DNA of 64,000 nucleotides from UBA1426 sp050953365 (GTDB lineage Bacteria > Bacillota > Clostridia > Peptostreptococcales > Anaerovoracaceae). The DNA is taken from assembly GCA_050953365.1 (NCBI GenBank), contig JBMNMN010000009.1:165665-229664 (forward strand), read 5' to 3'. The position numbers and the translations under genes were made by a program. The notes beneath the pieces were generated by a model. It ran no database searches, was not told the DNA's origin, and saw nothing but the letters and a program-made list of their open reading frames with translations. Below are positions 34,700 to 43,051 of this stretch, one piece after another; position 1 is the first letter of the stretch, and every line of letters starts with the position of its first letter.

Positions 34700-34873
34700 T
34701 TTTCCCCTTCCTTCCAGGCAACGACCTTCCTATCCACCTACCCTTTCCCATACAATAAATCTATTAATTGTAAGTATAACGTAAAGCAAACCGTCTTACA
34801 AGAAGGGCAAAAGTCCAGACAATAATAGGCGCTGTGCATTTGCCGTCTGACACTTTTAACAAGCAATTTTTAC
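34700..34873. other. Intergenic region with a diverged GTCTGACAC repeat
   Basis: Between the response regulator start and azlD. TTTGCCGTCTGACACTTTTA near 34837-34857 is a half-copy of the dispersed palindrome family seen at 9761 and 25096. No gene is visible. Confidence 0.45.
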
Positions 34874-35209
34874 TCAGATGAAAACCTGCTGGACCAGCAG
34901 CATATAGATAATTGTTCCACCGCCGATAGAAAGCAGAATATTGCTTTTCCAAAGGTGAAGAACAAGTATGCACAGAATGGCAATGAGTTCGGGTAGACCA
35001 TAGGGCGCTGCCGTTACCGTGACTCCCTTCAGACAGAAAACGACGAGAAGCCCCATAACTGCATAGGGCAGTACCCGGCCAAGATACAGTACGAAAGCCG
35101 GCGTATCCCTGTTTGGCGGGAAGATCAAAAAGGGCAGCGCCCGTGTAATTACCGTTCCCAAAACCAATAATGCAACTGTAATCAGGGTTTGCGCAGGAGT
35201 CAGCGTCAT
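34874..35209 (-). CDS. azlD: AzlD-family branched-chain amino acid exporter subunit
   Basis: A 111-residue protein with four hydrophobic segments, matching AzlD/YgaH-type small subunits. RALPFLIF and LPYAVMGLLVVFCL are characteristic. With AzlC it exports branched-chain amino acids. Its ATG overlaps the azlC stop by four bases (ATGA), indicating translational coupling. Confidence 0.9.
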   Translation of the reverse strand: MTLTPAQTLITVALLVLGTVITRALPFLIFPPNRDTPAFVLYLGRVLPYAVMGLLVVFCLKGVTVTAAPYGLPELIAILCILVLHLWKSNILLSIGGGTIIYMLLVQQVFI

Positions 35210-35916
35210 GACCTCACCTCCTCATCTTTATCGATCCGATTGCGCAATAGGGTCAGCAGTAAAAGGATGAGAACCATGGCGGGAATCATGAAGTTGTCCC
35301 GCCCGAAGGTCAGAAGACACAACAAAGTGCTGCCAACGCCGACCAGCGCCGGAATGTGATTTTTGGTGCTTCGCCACTGATCGATAAAGATCACGGTAAA
35401 AAGCGCCGTAAGAACGAAGTCCAGTCCCTTGGTATTAAAACTTATCATGGAACCTAAAATATTTCCCAATATGGAACCCGTCACCCAGTATACGTGATTC
35501 AACAAGGTGACGATGAACTGAAACCATTTTCCACTTACCCCTTCCGGCGGATCTACGGCGCTTAAAAGAGAGAAGGTCTCGTCGGTGAGCCCAAACACCA
35601 AATAAGGTTTGATGAGCCCCTTCCCTTTAAAGCGTTCCAACATGGAAATTCCATAAAAAAGATGCCTGGCATTGACCATCAGGGTAAGCATCAGAGTATA
35701 AAAGGGATTGAATGCAGATGTCAGCAGGGCAATAGCGATGTATTGTATGGAGCCTGCAAAAATCAGCAAACTCATCAGTACGGTCCATCCTAGACCGTAC
35801 CCAATGCTGTTCATTAAAACGCCATAACCCATTCCGAGAAAAATATAACCTGTTAAAACCGGTATAGTAACGGGGAAAGCCGCTTTTAAGGCCTCCTTCT
35901 TTATATTCTTTGACAT
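35206..35916 (-). CDS. azlC: AzlC-family branched-chain amino acid exporter subunit
   Basis: A 236-residue membrane protein of the AzlC/YgaZ family. AFPVTIPVLTGYIFLGMGYG at the N terminus, FAGSIQYIAIALL and NARHLFYGISMLERF are the conserved segments. Translation probably starts at the ATG at 35916; an in-frame TTG lies two codons upstream and the ribosome binding site (CAGGTAAG) is weak. The next gene upstream is guaB with its own promoter, and degenerate repeats lie between. Confidence 0.9.
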   Translation of the reverse strand: MSKNIKKEALKAAFPVTIPVLTGYIFLGMGYGVLMNSIGYGLGWTVLMSLLIFAGSIQYIAIALLTSAFNPFYTLMLTLMVNARHLFYGISMLERFKGKGLIKPYLVFGLTDETFSLLSAVDPPEGVSGKWFQFIVTLLNHVYWVTGSILGNILGSMISFNTKGLDFVLTALFTVIFIDQWRSTKNHIPALVGVGSTLLCLLTFGRDNFMIPAMVLILLLLTLLRNRIDKDEEVRS

Positions 35917-35986
35917 AAACAAATCGGCTTACCTGCTTTGCAGGTTCTGCCCCAATCACTCCTATTATTATAATCTTAAAAGAAAT

Positions 35987-36075
35987 CAGATCCGGCCAGA
36001 TATCTCTACCCGACCGGATTCCCAGATACCTCTATTCGACAGGATTCCTAGACACTTTTATCTGATCGGATTCTG
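35987..36075. repeat. Degenerate 28-30-bp repeats at the 3' end of guaB
   Basis: Three imperfect units of the type CCGGATTCCCAGATACCTCT, CAGGATTCCTAGACACTTTT and TCGGATTCTG are spaced about 28-30 bases apart. The last one lies in the final codons of guaB, so the gene's C terminus is part of the array. This resembles the repeats behind nhaC in position but not in sequence. Confidence 0.5.
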
Positions 36076-37566
36076 TGAACTATCCTTCAATATGACATCG
36101 TGAGCGCCGCCTTCTACAATACTCGTGGACGATACGAGAGTCAGCTTGGCTTTCTCCTGAAGTTCCGGAATTGTGAGAGCTCCGCAATTGCACATTGTGG
36201 ATTTTATCTTGCTCAAAGTCAGGCCCACATTGTCCTTAAGACTTCCTGCATAGGGAACATAAGAATCCACTCCTTCTTCAAAAGAAAGCCGGTCATCACC
36301 ACCCATATCGTAGCGTTGCCAGTTTCTTGCCCGATTGCTGCCTTCTCCCCAGTATTCTTTTACATAGGTTCCGTTGATGTTCAATTTACTGGTAGGACTC
36401 TCATCGAACCTTGCAAAATATCTGCCTAACATGAGGAAGTCCGCTCCCATAGCCAAAGCCAATGTCATGTGGTAATCATAGACGATTCCGCCGTCGGAAC
36501 ATAAAGGAATATACACCCCGGTCTTCTTAAAATACTCGTTCCTTGCTTCCGCCACCTCAATGAGAGCAGTGGCTTGACCTCTTCCGATGCCCTTCTGTTC
36601 CCGAGTGATGCAGATGGAACCGCCTCCTATGCCGACCTTTATGAAATCGGCACCCGCTTCGGCCAGGAACAAAAAGCTCTCCTTGTCTACCACGTTTCCC
36701 GCTCCGACTTTAACACTGTCACCGTATTTATTGCGGATATATTGGAGGGTAAGTTTCTGCCATTCGGAAAAGCCCTCCGAAGAATCGATGCAAAGCACAT
36801 CGGCGCCTGCTTCTACCAGCGCCGGCACTCTTTCTTCGTAGTCCCGGGTATTGATTCCCGCTCCCACCATGTATCTTTTTTGTTCGTCCAAAAGCTCGTT
36901 TGGATTCTCTTTATGTGTGTCATAGTCCTTACGGAATACAAAGTGGGTCAGCCTGCCGTTCTTATCTATGATGGGGAGGGCATTCAGTTTATGATCCCAG
37001 AGCATGTCGTTTGCTTCGGAAAGGCTGATCCCTTCCTCCGCATAAACCAAGGCAGAAAATGGGGTCATAAACTCCTCAACTTTGGTATCCAGAGGCATTC
37101 GGCTTACCCTATAGTCCCGGCTGGTAACGATGCCCAGCACTTTTCCCTCAGCCGTTCCGTCATCGGTTACGGCAACGGTGGAATGCCCCGTCCTTTTCTT
37201 TAATTCCAGTATATCCGCCAGTGTCTGGTCGGGTCGGATATTGGAATCGCTGGTGACAAAGCCGGCTTTATGGCTCTTGACTCTGGAAATCATGGCTACT
37301 TCGTTTTCAATGGGCTGGGAGGCAAAGATAAAGGACATGCCGCCCTCCTTTGCCAACGCTATGGCCATCCGATCGTCGGAAACCGACTGCATGATGGCAG
37401 ATACCAGTGGGATATTGAGTGAAATAGCAGGTTTTTCACCTTCGCGAAATTTTGTAACCGGCGTCTTCAAGCTTACATTTTCCGGCCTGCATTCTATAGA
37501 AGAATAGCCGGGTATCAACAGATATTCACTAAAAGTCCTTGAGGGTTCTTTGAAATATGTCGCCAT
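36058..37566 (-). CDS. guaB: IMP dehydrogenase
   Basis: This enzyme oxidises IMP to XMP with NAD+, the step before GMP synthetase. The 502-residue protein is a TIM barrel with a CBS pair inserted after about residue 105 (DQTLADILEL to TPFSALVYAEEGISL). The catalytic loop is GIGGGSICITREQKGIGRGQ with the active Cys; the substrate loop is SDGGIVYDYH; the flap is RNWQRYDMGGDDR. It belongs to the variant with R-x-x-RYDMG in place of the usual YRGMG. A promoter lies at 37680-37708. guaA is 12 kb away on the same strand, so the GMP branch is not an operon here. Confidence 0.93.
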   Translation of the reverse strand: MATYFKEPSRTFSEYLLIPGYSSIECRPENVSLKTPVTKFREGEKPAISLNIPLVSAIMQSVSDDRMAIALAKEGGMSFIFASQPIENEVAMISRVKSHKAGFVTSDSNIRPDQTLADILELKKRTGHSTVAVTDDGTAEGKVLGIVTSRDYRVSRMPLDTKVEEFMTPFSALVYAEEGISLSEANDMLWDHKLNALPIIDKNGRLTHFVFRKDYDTHKENPNELLDEQKRYMVGAGINTRDYEERVPALVEAGADVLCIDSSEGFSEWQKLTLQYIRNKYGDSVKVGAGNVVDKESFLFLAEAGADFIKVGIGGGSICITREQKGIGRGQATALIEVAEARNEYFKKTGVYIPLCSDGGIVYDYHMTLALAMGADFLMLGRYFARFDESPTSKLNINGTYVKEYWGEGSNRARNWQRYDMGGDDRLSFEEGVDSYVPYAGSLKDNVGLTLSKIKSTMCNCGALTIPELQEKAKLTLVSSTSIVEGGAHDVILKDSSQNPIR

Positions 37567-37679
37567 TGCGATACTTCCTTTCTATTTTCTATATGTAAAA
37601 CATTGAAACGATCAATTTACGCTTTCTGCTGCTGCCGATGCTTGTCCTTTTCTTTGGATTCTAGCAAGGTTTGCCTAAT

Positions 37680-37708
37680 ATAATACACCAAATCCCTTTA
37701 TCGGGCAA
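37680..37708 (-). promoter_or_regulatory. Predicted promoter of guaB
   Basis: On the minus strand TTGCCC and TATTAT are 17 bases apart, about 115 bases upstream of the guaB start. The -35 box is the end of a CGGGC-TTTTTTTGTT-GCCCG inverted repeat, so an upstream terminator and this promoter overlap. Confidence 0.45.
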
Positions 37709-37786
37709 CAAAAAAAGCCCGGATCATAGTAGACAGATTCCAGCCCGATCCCGCCGCCTGATAGGCATGAAATAGGACAAAAACAC

Positions 37787-37813
37787 AAGGATAGGACAAA
37801 TCGTCCTATCCTT
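37787..37813 (-). terminator. Terminator downstream of the VanY-like gene
   Basis: AAGGATAGGAC and GTCCTATCCTT form a perfect 11-bp stem with a 5-nt loop, 46 bases beyond the carboxypeptidase stop. On the minus strand it is followed by TGTGTTTTTG. Confidence 0.75.
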
Positions 37814-37859
37814 AAAAAGTGCAACTCGAAGTATGACTCACCTAACATAACTTAACAAA

Positions 37860-38813
37860 TTAAAATCCATATAGCTCCAGATATTCTTCCAACGTCAGGT
37901 CCTTTGCGTAAATTTCCGTGGCCACAGACTCTCCCACGTAACGGATATGCCAGGGCTCATAGAGATACCCCGTTATACTTTCTTTGCCGTCCGGGAAACG
38001 GATAATGAATCCAAACTTATGAGCATTCTGCGCAAGCCAAATTCCCTCATCCGTTTTGCCGAAGGACTCCGTCAGGGCGTAATTCACGGAAGGCGAGCTC
38101 ACATCCGCCGCAAGACCGCTCTGGTGTTCGCTCTGTCCCGGTTTTGCGCTGAATCGCGAAGCCGCCGCTTCGCCTTCATTGGCAACATAGTTGTTCCATA
38201 GGACTTGTTGGAAGCCGTAGGAGCGATAGGCCGTGGTCATAACCAGTTCATATCCTTCTGCAGCGGCAGCCTCCACCAGCTTGTAAAACTGCCGCGCGGC
38301 TTCTTCTCTCATATATCGTCCCGCTTCGCTCCGGTCGGTAGCATAATACTTGGTAATAGGTGTCAGATCCTCCGGCTTATAATCCTTGTCCACCGAATTC
38401 TGCTTATTAATCAGGATCAATAGGCCCTTCTCGGCGGCTTCCTTCCGCTGCTGTTCCGTAGCATCAGGCAAATCTTTTCTTGAACTGCCGGGCTCCTCCT
38501 GATCAACGGGATTCTCAGGCTCCGGACCGCCTTCCCGACCTTCCTGTTCCTCTTCACTCGTCCCGTTCGTCTCGTCGGTTTTTTCCTTCAGCATATTGAT
38601 AAGCAACTCCAACAGGCGGTTGCTGCCCCCGCCGGAAATAATAACAGAAGTGGGCCCGTCTGCGCCGCCGATGATCCCTACCGAAGGCGCCTGATCAAAG
38701 GCCGCTCCGATAAGCACAATCGATTCCAGCAACACCAACGCACATATAATAACAATTTTTAGACGCTTCGCATCGCGTATGAAGCTTCTCAAGAATGTAA
38801 GTATCGTTTCCAT
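37860..38813 (-). CDS. D-alanyl-D-alanine carboxypeptidase (VanY-like, M15B), membrane anchored
   Basis: A 317-residue cell-wall enzyme. One N-terminal membrane segment (about 19-37) is followed by the motif GIIGGADGPTSVIIS (46-60), a Glu/Pro-rich linker and the M15B peptidase domain (about 130-317). Zinc and catalytic residues are visible in SEHQSGLAADVS (His and Asp ligands) and EPWHIRYVG (catalytic Glu and His ligand). It trims the terminal D-Ala of peptidoglycan stems outside the membrane. The GIIGGADGPT motif is the signature of the beta subunit of Na+-pumping decarboxylases and is unexpected here. Monocistronic, terminator downstream. No vanR/vanS neighbours, so a resistance role is not indicated. 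Confidence 0.9.
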   Translation of the reverse strand: METILTFLRSFIRDAKRLKIVIICALVLLESIVLIGAAFDQAPSVGIIGGADGPTSVIISGGGSNRLLELLINMLKEKTDETNGTSEEEQEGREGGPEPENPVDQEEPGSSRKDLPDATEQQRKEAAEKGLLILINKQNSVDKDYKPEDLTPITKYYATDRSEAGRYMREEAARQFYKLVEAAAAEGYELVMTTAYRSYGFQQVLWNNYVANEGEAAASRFSAKPGQSEHQSGLAADVSSPSVNYALTESFGKTDEGIWLAQNAHKFGFIIRFPDGKESITGYLYEPWHIRYVGESVATEIYAKDLTLEEYLELYGF

Positions 38814-38871
38814 AATGTATAAGTTTATCCCATTTTGATTTCAAATACAACAAATGATATACTCAGTTATG

Positions 38872-38879
38872 AAAGAATT
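38872..38879. repeat. Left 8-bp target duplication of the IS6-family element
   Basis: AAAGAATT here is repeated at 40221-40228 directly outside the opposite terminus. Eight bp is the normal duplication length of the IS6 family. Confidence 0.88.
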
Positions 38880-40220
38880 GGCTCTGTTAACTAAGTATGA
38901 AGAAATGAGACCTGAAAGACCTTTGGTAGAGCTCTAAAAAGAAAAAAGCCTACTAATGGAAACGACTAAGAACAAAGTAACATGAAAAAAAGTGATGTGC
39001 AAGCCTTAACGAAATAATTAAGGCAACGCAAATAGTCCTGGCTCAGAACAGGACGGAATGAACCTTGAAATCTGAATATTACTCAAGCTACCAAAAACCA
39101 AAAAAGCTGTTCTTTTTCCGAACATTTTGCCCCAGCAACTTGAGCAGGTGTTAATCCATTGAGACTTGAATGTGGGCGTATGAAGTTGTAAAAGAAGATG
39201 TATGTAGAAATGAGTCTGTTGGCAGAATCAAATGAATTAAAGCCTCTTTTAGGCTTGTACCATGCTTTAAATTGCCCATTAAAAGCCTCAAGAACGTTGT
39301 TATTGATTAAGTCATCAAAGTCTTCAACACGTATATGTTCTGCTTGTGGAAAGAACAAAGAAGCAGGCTGCTGATAGGCATAATATCTGTCGGAAATGAC
39401 AGCATACCGGGGTTGCCCAAACTTTCTTCTGCAATTAGCTAAAAGGGTATGTGCAGAACTTGAGTCACGCTTGGGAGAAAGATGGAAATCAAGAACCAAC
39501 CTGGTCTCCGCATCAAAAGCGAGCCAGAGATAATAATCTTTACCAGCAATTTTAATATAAGTTTCATCGAAATGCCATTCATCTGAATCGCAAAGGTTAA
39601 TCCCCAAAAGCCTGTCATCAGCAATTTTCTTGAATACAGGGGCAAAGCGTTTAATCCACTTAGAAACAGTCACATGAGAAACCTTGACTTGGTGAACCAT
39701 GTACAAAGTTTGAGCGACTTTCCGGGTTGTTGAATTTCCGCAGAAGTAGTAAGTCAGTGCATGAAGAACAATATAAAGCGGATGGCGCATACCTTTAAAA
39801 GAAAAGGGTTCGGGCTTTAATTCAGAAGAAGGCGGTTCAATATTAATTAATTTCGGAACTCGAAAAGAATGATTGCATTTTTTATCACCGCATCGGAAGT
39901 TTGAGTAATAAGTATAGTCATGGTGAAGAAAGGTTACTTTACCGCAAACAGGACAATCGGGATATTTTCTATTTCTTTGTGAACATGGTTTATCAGGTGT
40001 AAACTGCCGTCTGCAGCGCTGACACTGATATTTTTGAAAACCGTCCTTGTCCTTACCAAAACGGTAAAGATCTTTCGAAAAACACCTTGGACATACTACG
40101 TTTGATGGTATAATAGTCATGAGACTTGAACGCTCCTTTCTGGGAGGTAATGTGTGTTTTGCGATTCCATTATACCAGAGGCGTTTCAGGTCTCATTTTT
40201 ATTATTAAGTTAACAGAACA
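38880..40220 (-). mobile_element. IS6-family insertion sequence
   Basis: The element is 1,341 bp with inverted ends GGCTCTGTTAACT and TGTTCTGTTAACT; similarity extends inward over ATGAGACCTGAAA and CCT(T/C)TGGTA. The ends resemble the GG(C/T)NCTGTT termini of IS6 elements, and an 8-bp duplication flanks it. It lies between the VanY-like gene and a thioesterase gene, only 25 bases ahead of the thioesterase start codon. Confidence 0.88.
39083..40120 (-). CDS. IS6-family DDE transposase with N-terminal zinc ribbons
   Basis: A 345-residue transposase. The N-terminal 85 residues hold three Cys pairs (CPRC, CQRC, CPVC and a further C...C), a zinc-ribbon-rich DNA-binding region longer than in IS26. 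The catalytic core shows DEWHFDETYIKIAGKDYYLW (first Asp), VISDRYYAY (second Asp) and NNVLEAFNGQFKAWYK (Glu), ending in FYNFIRPHSSLNGLTPAQVAG. The frame is intact. AAGGAG lies twelve bases ahead of the ATG. Confidence 0.88.
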   Translation of the reverse strand: MTIIPSNVVCPRCFSKDLYRFGKDKDGFQKYQCQRCRRQFTPDKPCSQRNRKYPDCPVCGKVTFLHHDYTYYSNFRCGDKKCNHSFRVPKLINIEPPSSELKPEPFSFKGMRHPLYIVLHALTYYFCGNSTTRKVAQTLYMVHQVKVSHVTVSKWIKRFAPVFKKIADDRLLGINLCDSDEWHFDETYIKIAGKDYYLWLAFDAETRLVLDFHLSPKRDSSSAHTLLANCRRKFGQPRYAVISDRYYAYQQPASLFFPQAEHIRVEDFDDLINNNVLEAFNGQFKAWYKPKRGFNSFDSANRLISTYIFFYNFIRPHSSLNGLTPAQVAGAKCSEKEQLFWFLVA

Positions 40221-40245
40221 AAAGAATTAAAAAGGAGAAATCCAG

Positions 40246-40695
40246 ATGAACAGGCTGAAAGAATTATTAATACAGGAGAAATTGGAAAAGGGCGTTGAGG
40301 CAGTAGTTCAGGAATTTAAAAAAGCCAGCCGCATAAATGAGATGATGAACCCGACTTTGGCAGCCTGCAGCGAAGAAGAACAAACCATTACTATAGAATT
40401 CTCCGTGTCTGAATGGCAGCTCAATGAATACGGTACATTGCATGCCGGCATTATAGCCACAGCTTTTGACGAAGCAATGGGTATTTTCGCTGCTTACCTT
40501 GGGAACGACAAATCAACGGTTTCGGTGAACTTATCTCTCAACTATATTAAGCCGATTCCCAGCGATGATTCTATCCTCATAACGGCAAAAGTAACATCCG
40601 CAGGCAGGAGAATTATAACCATTTCAGCCGAATGCCGCCTGAAAAGCAACGGTTTGCTTACAAATACCGCTATTGGAACCTATGCCATTGTCTGA
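40246..40695 (+). CDS. PaaI-family hotdog-fold thioesterase
   Basis: A 149-residue acyl-CoA thioesterase-like protein. The motif NEYGTLHAGIIATAFDEAMG contains the PaaI/4HBT pattern (HxG followed by the catalytic acidic residue), and VSVNLSLNYIKPIP is the next strand. It hydrolyses an acyl-CoA in the cytoplasm; the acyl group is unknown. AAAAAGGAG precedes the ATG. The IS6 element ends 25 bases upstream, so the native promoter has been displaced and the gene may depend on a promoter in the IS end. A terminator follows. Confidence 0.85.
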   Translation: MNRLKELLIQEKLEKGVEAVVQEFKKASRINEMMNPTLAACSEEEQTITIEFSVSEWQLNEYGTLHAGIIATAFDEAMGIFAAYLGNDKSTVSVNLSLNYIKPIPSDDSILITAKVTSAGRRIITISAECRLKSNGLLTNTAIGTYAIV

Positions 40696-40734
40696 TGTCC
40701 TGTTCCCAAACTTGTATTAAGCTTCAAACCCTAT

Positions 40735-40768
40735 GGAAAAAGGACACCTTTCCAGGTATCCTTTTTCC
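40735..40768 (+). terminator. Terminator between the thioesterase gene and groEL
   Basis: GGAAAAAGGACACCT-TTCC-AGGTATCCTTTTTCC forms a 15-bp stem with one mismatch between two convergent genes. A- and T-rich arms allow function in both directions. Confidence 0.85.
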
Positions 40769-40832
40769 TTTCTATATATTTAAATGGTTTAACGATGCTT
40801 CTTTAGCTAAATGGGCTTAAATCTACCCGGCA

Positions 40833-42461
40833 TTACATCATGTCGCCCATTCCGCCTCCGCCCATGGGTGGCATCGCAGGATGCTCTTCCTTGATATCCA
40901 CAACGCCAGCCTCGGTGGTGAGGAGCATGGAGGATGCGGATGCAGCGTTCTGAAGCGCAGATCTGGTAACCTTCGCCGGATCTACGATACCGGCTTTCAC
41001 CATATCCTCATATTTCTCATTGACAACGTTGAAGCCGACGCCCGGCTTTTCGCCCTTAACTTTGGCTACCACTACAGAGCCTTCCAAACCGGCATTTTCT
41101 GCGATCTGCCTGACGGGCTCTTCAAGAGCTCTCATGATGATGTTGGCTCCCGTTTTCATGTCGCCGTTCAATCCATCCACATACTTGGCCACGGAGGGAA
41201 TCACGTTTATGAAAGCAGTTCCGCCGCCGGCAACGATTCCTTCTTCAACAGCCGCCCTCGTTGCGTTAAGAGCGTCCTCAATTCTCAGCTTCTTCTCCTT
41301 GAGTTCAGTTTCCGTAGCCGCACCAACCTGAATTACCGCTACGCCGCCGGACAGTTTGGCAAGTCTTTCCTGAAGCTTCTCGCGATCGAAATCGGAAGTG
41401 GTCTCTTCAATCTGGGTTTTGATCTGCGCGATTCTTGCTTTAATATCATCAGGATTGCCGGCACCGTCCACGATAACCGTATTGTCTTTGTTAACTTTGA
41501 CTGTAGCTGCTCTTCCAAGCATATCCAGAGTAGCTTCTTTCAGGTCATAGCCCAGCTCATCGGAGATAACCGTACCGCCTGTAAGAGTGGCAATATCGGC
41601 TAACATGGCTTTTCTTCTGTCGCCAAATCCGGGAGCTTTCACGGCTACGCATTCAAAGGTGCCCCTCAGTTTGTTTACAACTATTGTGGCTAATGATTCA
41701 CCCTCAACATCTTCCGCAATGATGAGGAGTTTTTTGCCCTGCTGTACGATCTGTTCCAGAATGGGCAGTATATCCTGAATATTGGTGATCTTCTTGTCGG
41801 TAATTAAAATGTAAGGATCGGAAAGCACTGCTTCCATCTTTTCTGCGTCTGTTACCATATATGCGGACAAGTAACCCCTGTCAAATTGCATACCCTCAAC
41901 TACTTCCAGAGTGGTGCCTATGGACTTGGATTCCTCAACGGTGATTACGCCGTCTGTTCCTACTTTTTCCATGGCATCAGCAATCAGATTGCCGATTTCT
42001 TCGTCTCCCGCAGAAATTGAAGCAACCTGTGCAACTTCTTGCTTTCCTTTAACAGGAATGGAGATTTTCTTAATTTCTTCTACAGCTACTTCAACGGCTC
42101 CCTGGATACCTTTCTTCAGTACCATGGGATTTGCGCCTGCAGCTACATTTTTGAAACCTTCTCTGATAATGGCCTGAGCAAGCAAGGTAGCGGTGGTGGT
42201 TCCGTCACCAGCTACGTCATTGGTCTTCGTAGCTACTTCTTTTACCAGCTGTGCGCCCATATTTTCAAAAGCATCTTCCAACTCGATCTCTCTTGCGATG
42301 GTCACACCATCGTTGGTGATCAGCGGGCTGCCGTATTTCTTTTCCAGTAAAACATTTCTACCTTTGGGGCCAAGAGTAATTTTTACGGTATCTGCCAGTT
42401 TATCTACTCCGGTCAACAGCTTTTTTCTGGCTTCTTCGCCAAATTTGATTTCTTTCGCCAT
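40833..42461 (-). CDS. groEL: Chaperonin GroEL
   Basis: The 60-kDa chaperonin subunit, 542 residues, folds proteins in a double ring with GroES in the cytoplasm. The protein opens AKEIKFGEEARKKLLTGVD, contains the ATP motif TLGPKGRNV and GDGTTTATLLAQ, and ends with the Gly/Met tail MPPMGGGGMGDMM. It is the second gene of the groES-groEL operon, 92 bases after groES, under CIRCE control. Confidence 0.98.
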   Translation of the reverse strand: MAKEIKFGEEARKKLLTGVDKLADTVKITLGPKGRNVLLEKKYGSPLITNDGVTIAREIELEDAFENMGAQLVKEVATKTNDVAGDGTTTATLLAQAIIREGFKNVAAGANPMVLKKGIQGAVEVAVEEIKKISIPVKGKQEVAQVASISAGDEEIGNLIADAMEKVGTDGVITVEESKSIGTTLEVVEGMQFDRGYLSAYMVTDAEKMEAVLSDPYILITDKKITNIQDILPILEQIVQQGKKLLIIAEDVEGESLATIVVNKLRGTFECVAVKAPGFGDRRKAMLADIATLTGGTVISDELGYDLKEATLDMLGRAATVKVNKDNTVIVDGAGNPDDIKARIAQIKTQIEETTSDFDREKLQERLAKLSGGVAVIQVGAATETELKEKKLRIEDALNATRAAVEEGIVAGGGTAFINVIPSVAKYVDGLNGDMKTGANIIMRALEEPVRQIAENAGLEGSVVVAKVKGEKPGVGFNVVNEKYEDMVKAGIVDPAKVTRSALQNAASASSMLLTTEAGVVDIKEEHPAMPPMGGGGMGDMM

Positions 42462-42553
42462 CTTCTATCTCCCTTTCTGTACCAATATTTCTACTGTCAT
42501 TCAAATCGATTTCTCGCTCTCCTAAGCATCATAGAACTTGCTATGGAAATCGC

Positions 42554-42835
42554 TTATACGATTGCAAGAATATCTCTCTGTGATACGATTGTGTATTCCT
42601 CACCATCGTATTTGATTTCGGTACCTGCATATTTCGAGAAGATAACAACATCTCCTACTTTAACTTCCATCTTAACTTCTTTCCCGTCTACCATCCCGCC
42701 GGGGCCAACTGCCACAACTTCGGCCATCTGGGGCTGTTCTTTCGCCTGACCGGGAAGCACGATACCGCTCTTGGTCTTCTCTTCTGCTTCCAATCGTTTG
42801 ATGACAACTCTGTCGCCCAATGGTTTGATGTTCAT
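42554..42835 (-). CDS. groES: Co-chaperonin GroES
   Basis: The 93-residue lid protein of the chaperonin ring. MNIKPLGDRVVIKRLEAEE is the canonical start; the mobile loop region (EEKTKSGIVLPGQAKEQPQ) and the C-terminal YDGEEYTIVSQRDILAI are present. AAGGAGA fixes the ATG at 42835. It is the first gene of the operon, with a CIRCE operator 56 bases upstream. Confidence 0.98.
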   Translation of the reverse strand: MNIKPLGDRVVIKRLEAEEKTKSGIVLPGQAKEQPQMAEVVAVGPGGMVDGKEVKMEVKVGDVVIFSKYAGTEIKYDGEEYTIVSQRDILAIV

Positions 42836-42890
42836 TCCCAAATCTCCTTCCGTTTTAGTTTTGATTATAATAAATGCTTTATTAATATTG

Positions 42891-42917
42891 TTAGCACTCA
42901 ACAGTCCGGAGTGCTAA
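42891..42917. promoter_or_regulatory. CIRCE operator (HrcA binding site)
   Basis: TTAGCACTC-N9-GAGTGCTAA is a perfect match to the consensus CIRCE element, located just downstream of the -10 box of the groESL promoter. It indicates repression by HrcA, released on heat shock. Confidence 0.97.
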
Positions 42918-42921
42918 CAAT

Positions 42922-42950
42922 AATTTAATACACTCTCCAAAGATTGTCAA
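42922..42950 (-). promoter_or_regulatory. groESL promoter
   Basis: On the minus strand TTGACA and TAAATT are 17 bases apart, immediately upstream of the CIRCE element. Confidence 0.8.
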
Positions 42951-43051
42951 TAGTTTTTCCAATAATTTTTGTCTTACACATAATACATATGAATCGCGGT
43001 GCAGGATTCTTCCGCCTATCGGATATCCTTCTGCATTTCAGCATATCTGTG

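Noticed and set aside
37567..37760. Purine riboswitch upstream of guaB
   Set aside because: The stem and T-run near 37710-37740 lack the conserved aptamer core, and the predicted guaB promoter lies downstream of it.
37860..38813. Vancomycin-resistance determinant (vanY)
   Set aside because: No vanHAX or vanRS genes are near; M15B carboxypeptidases are common housekeeping wall enzymes.
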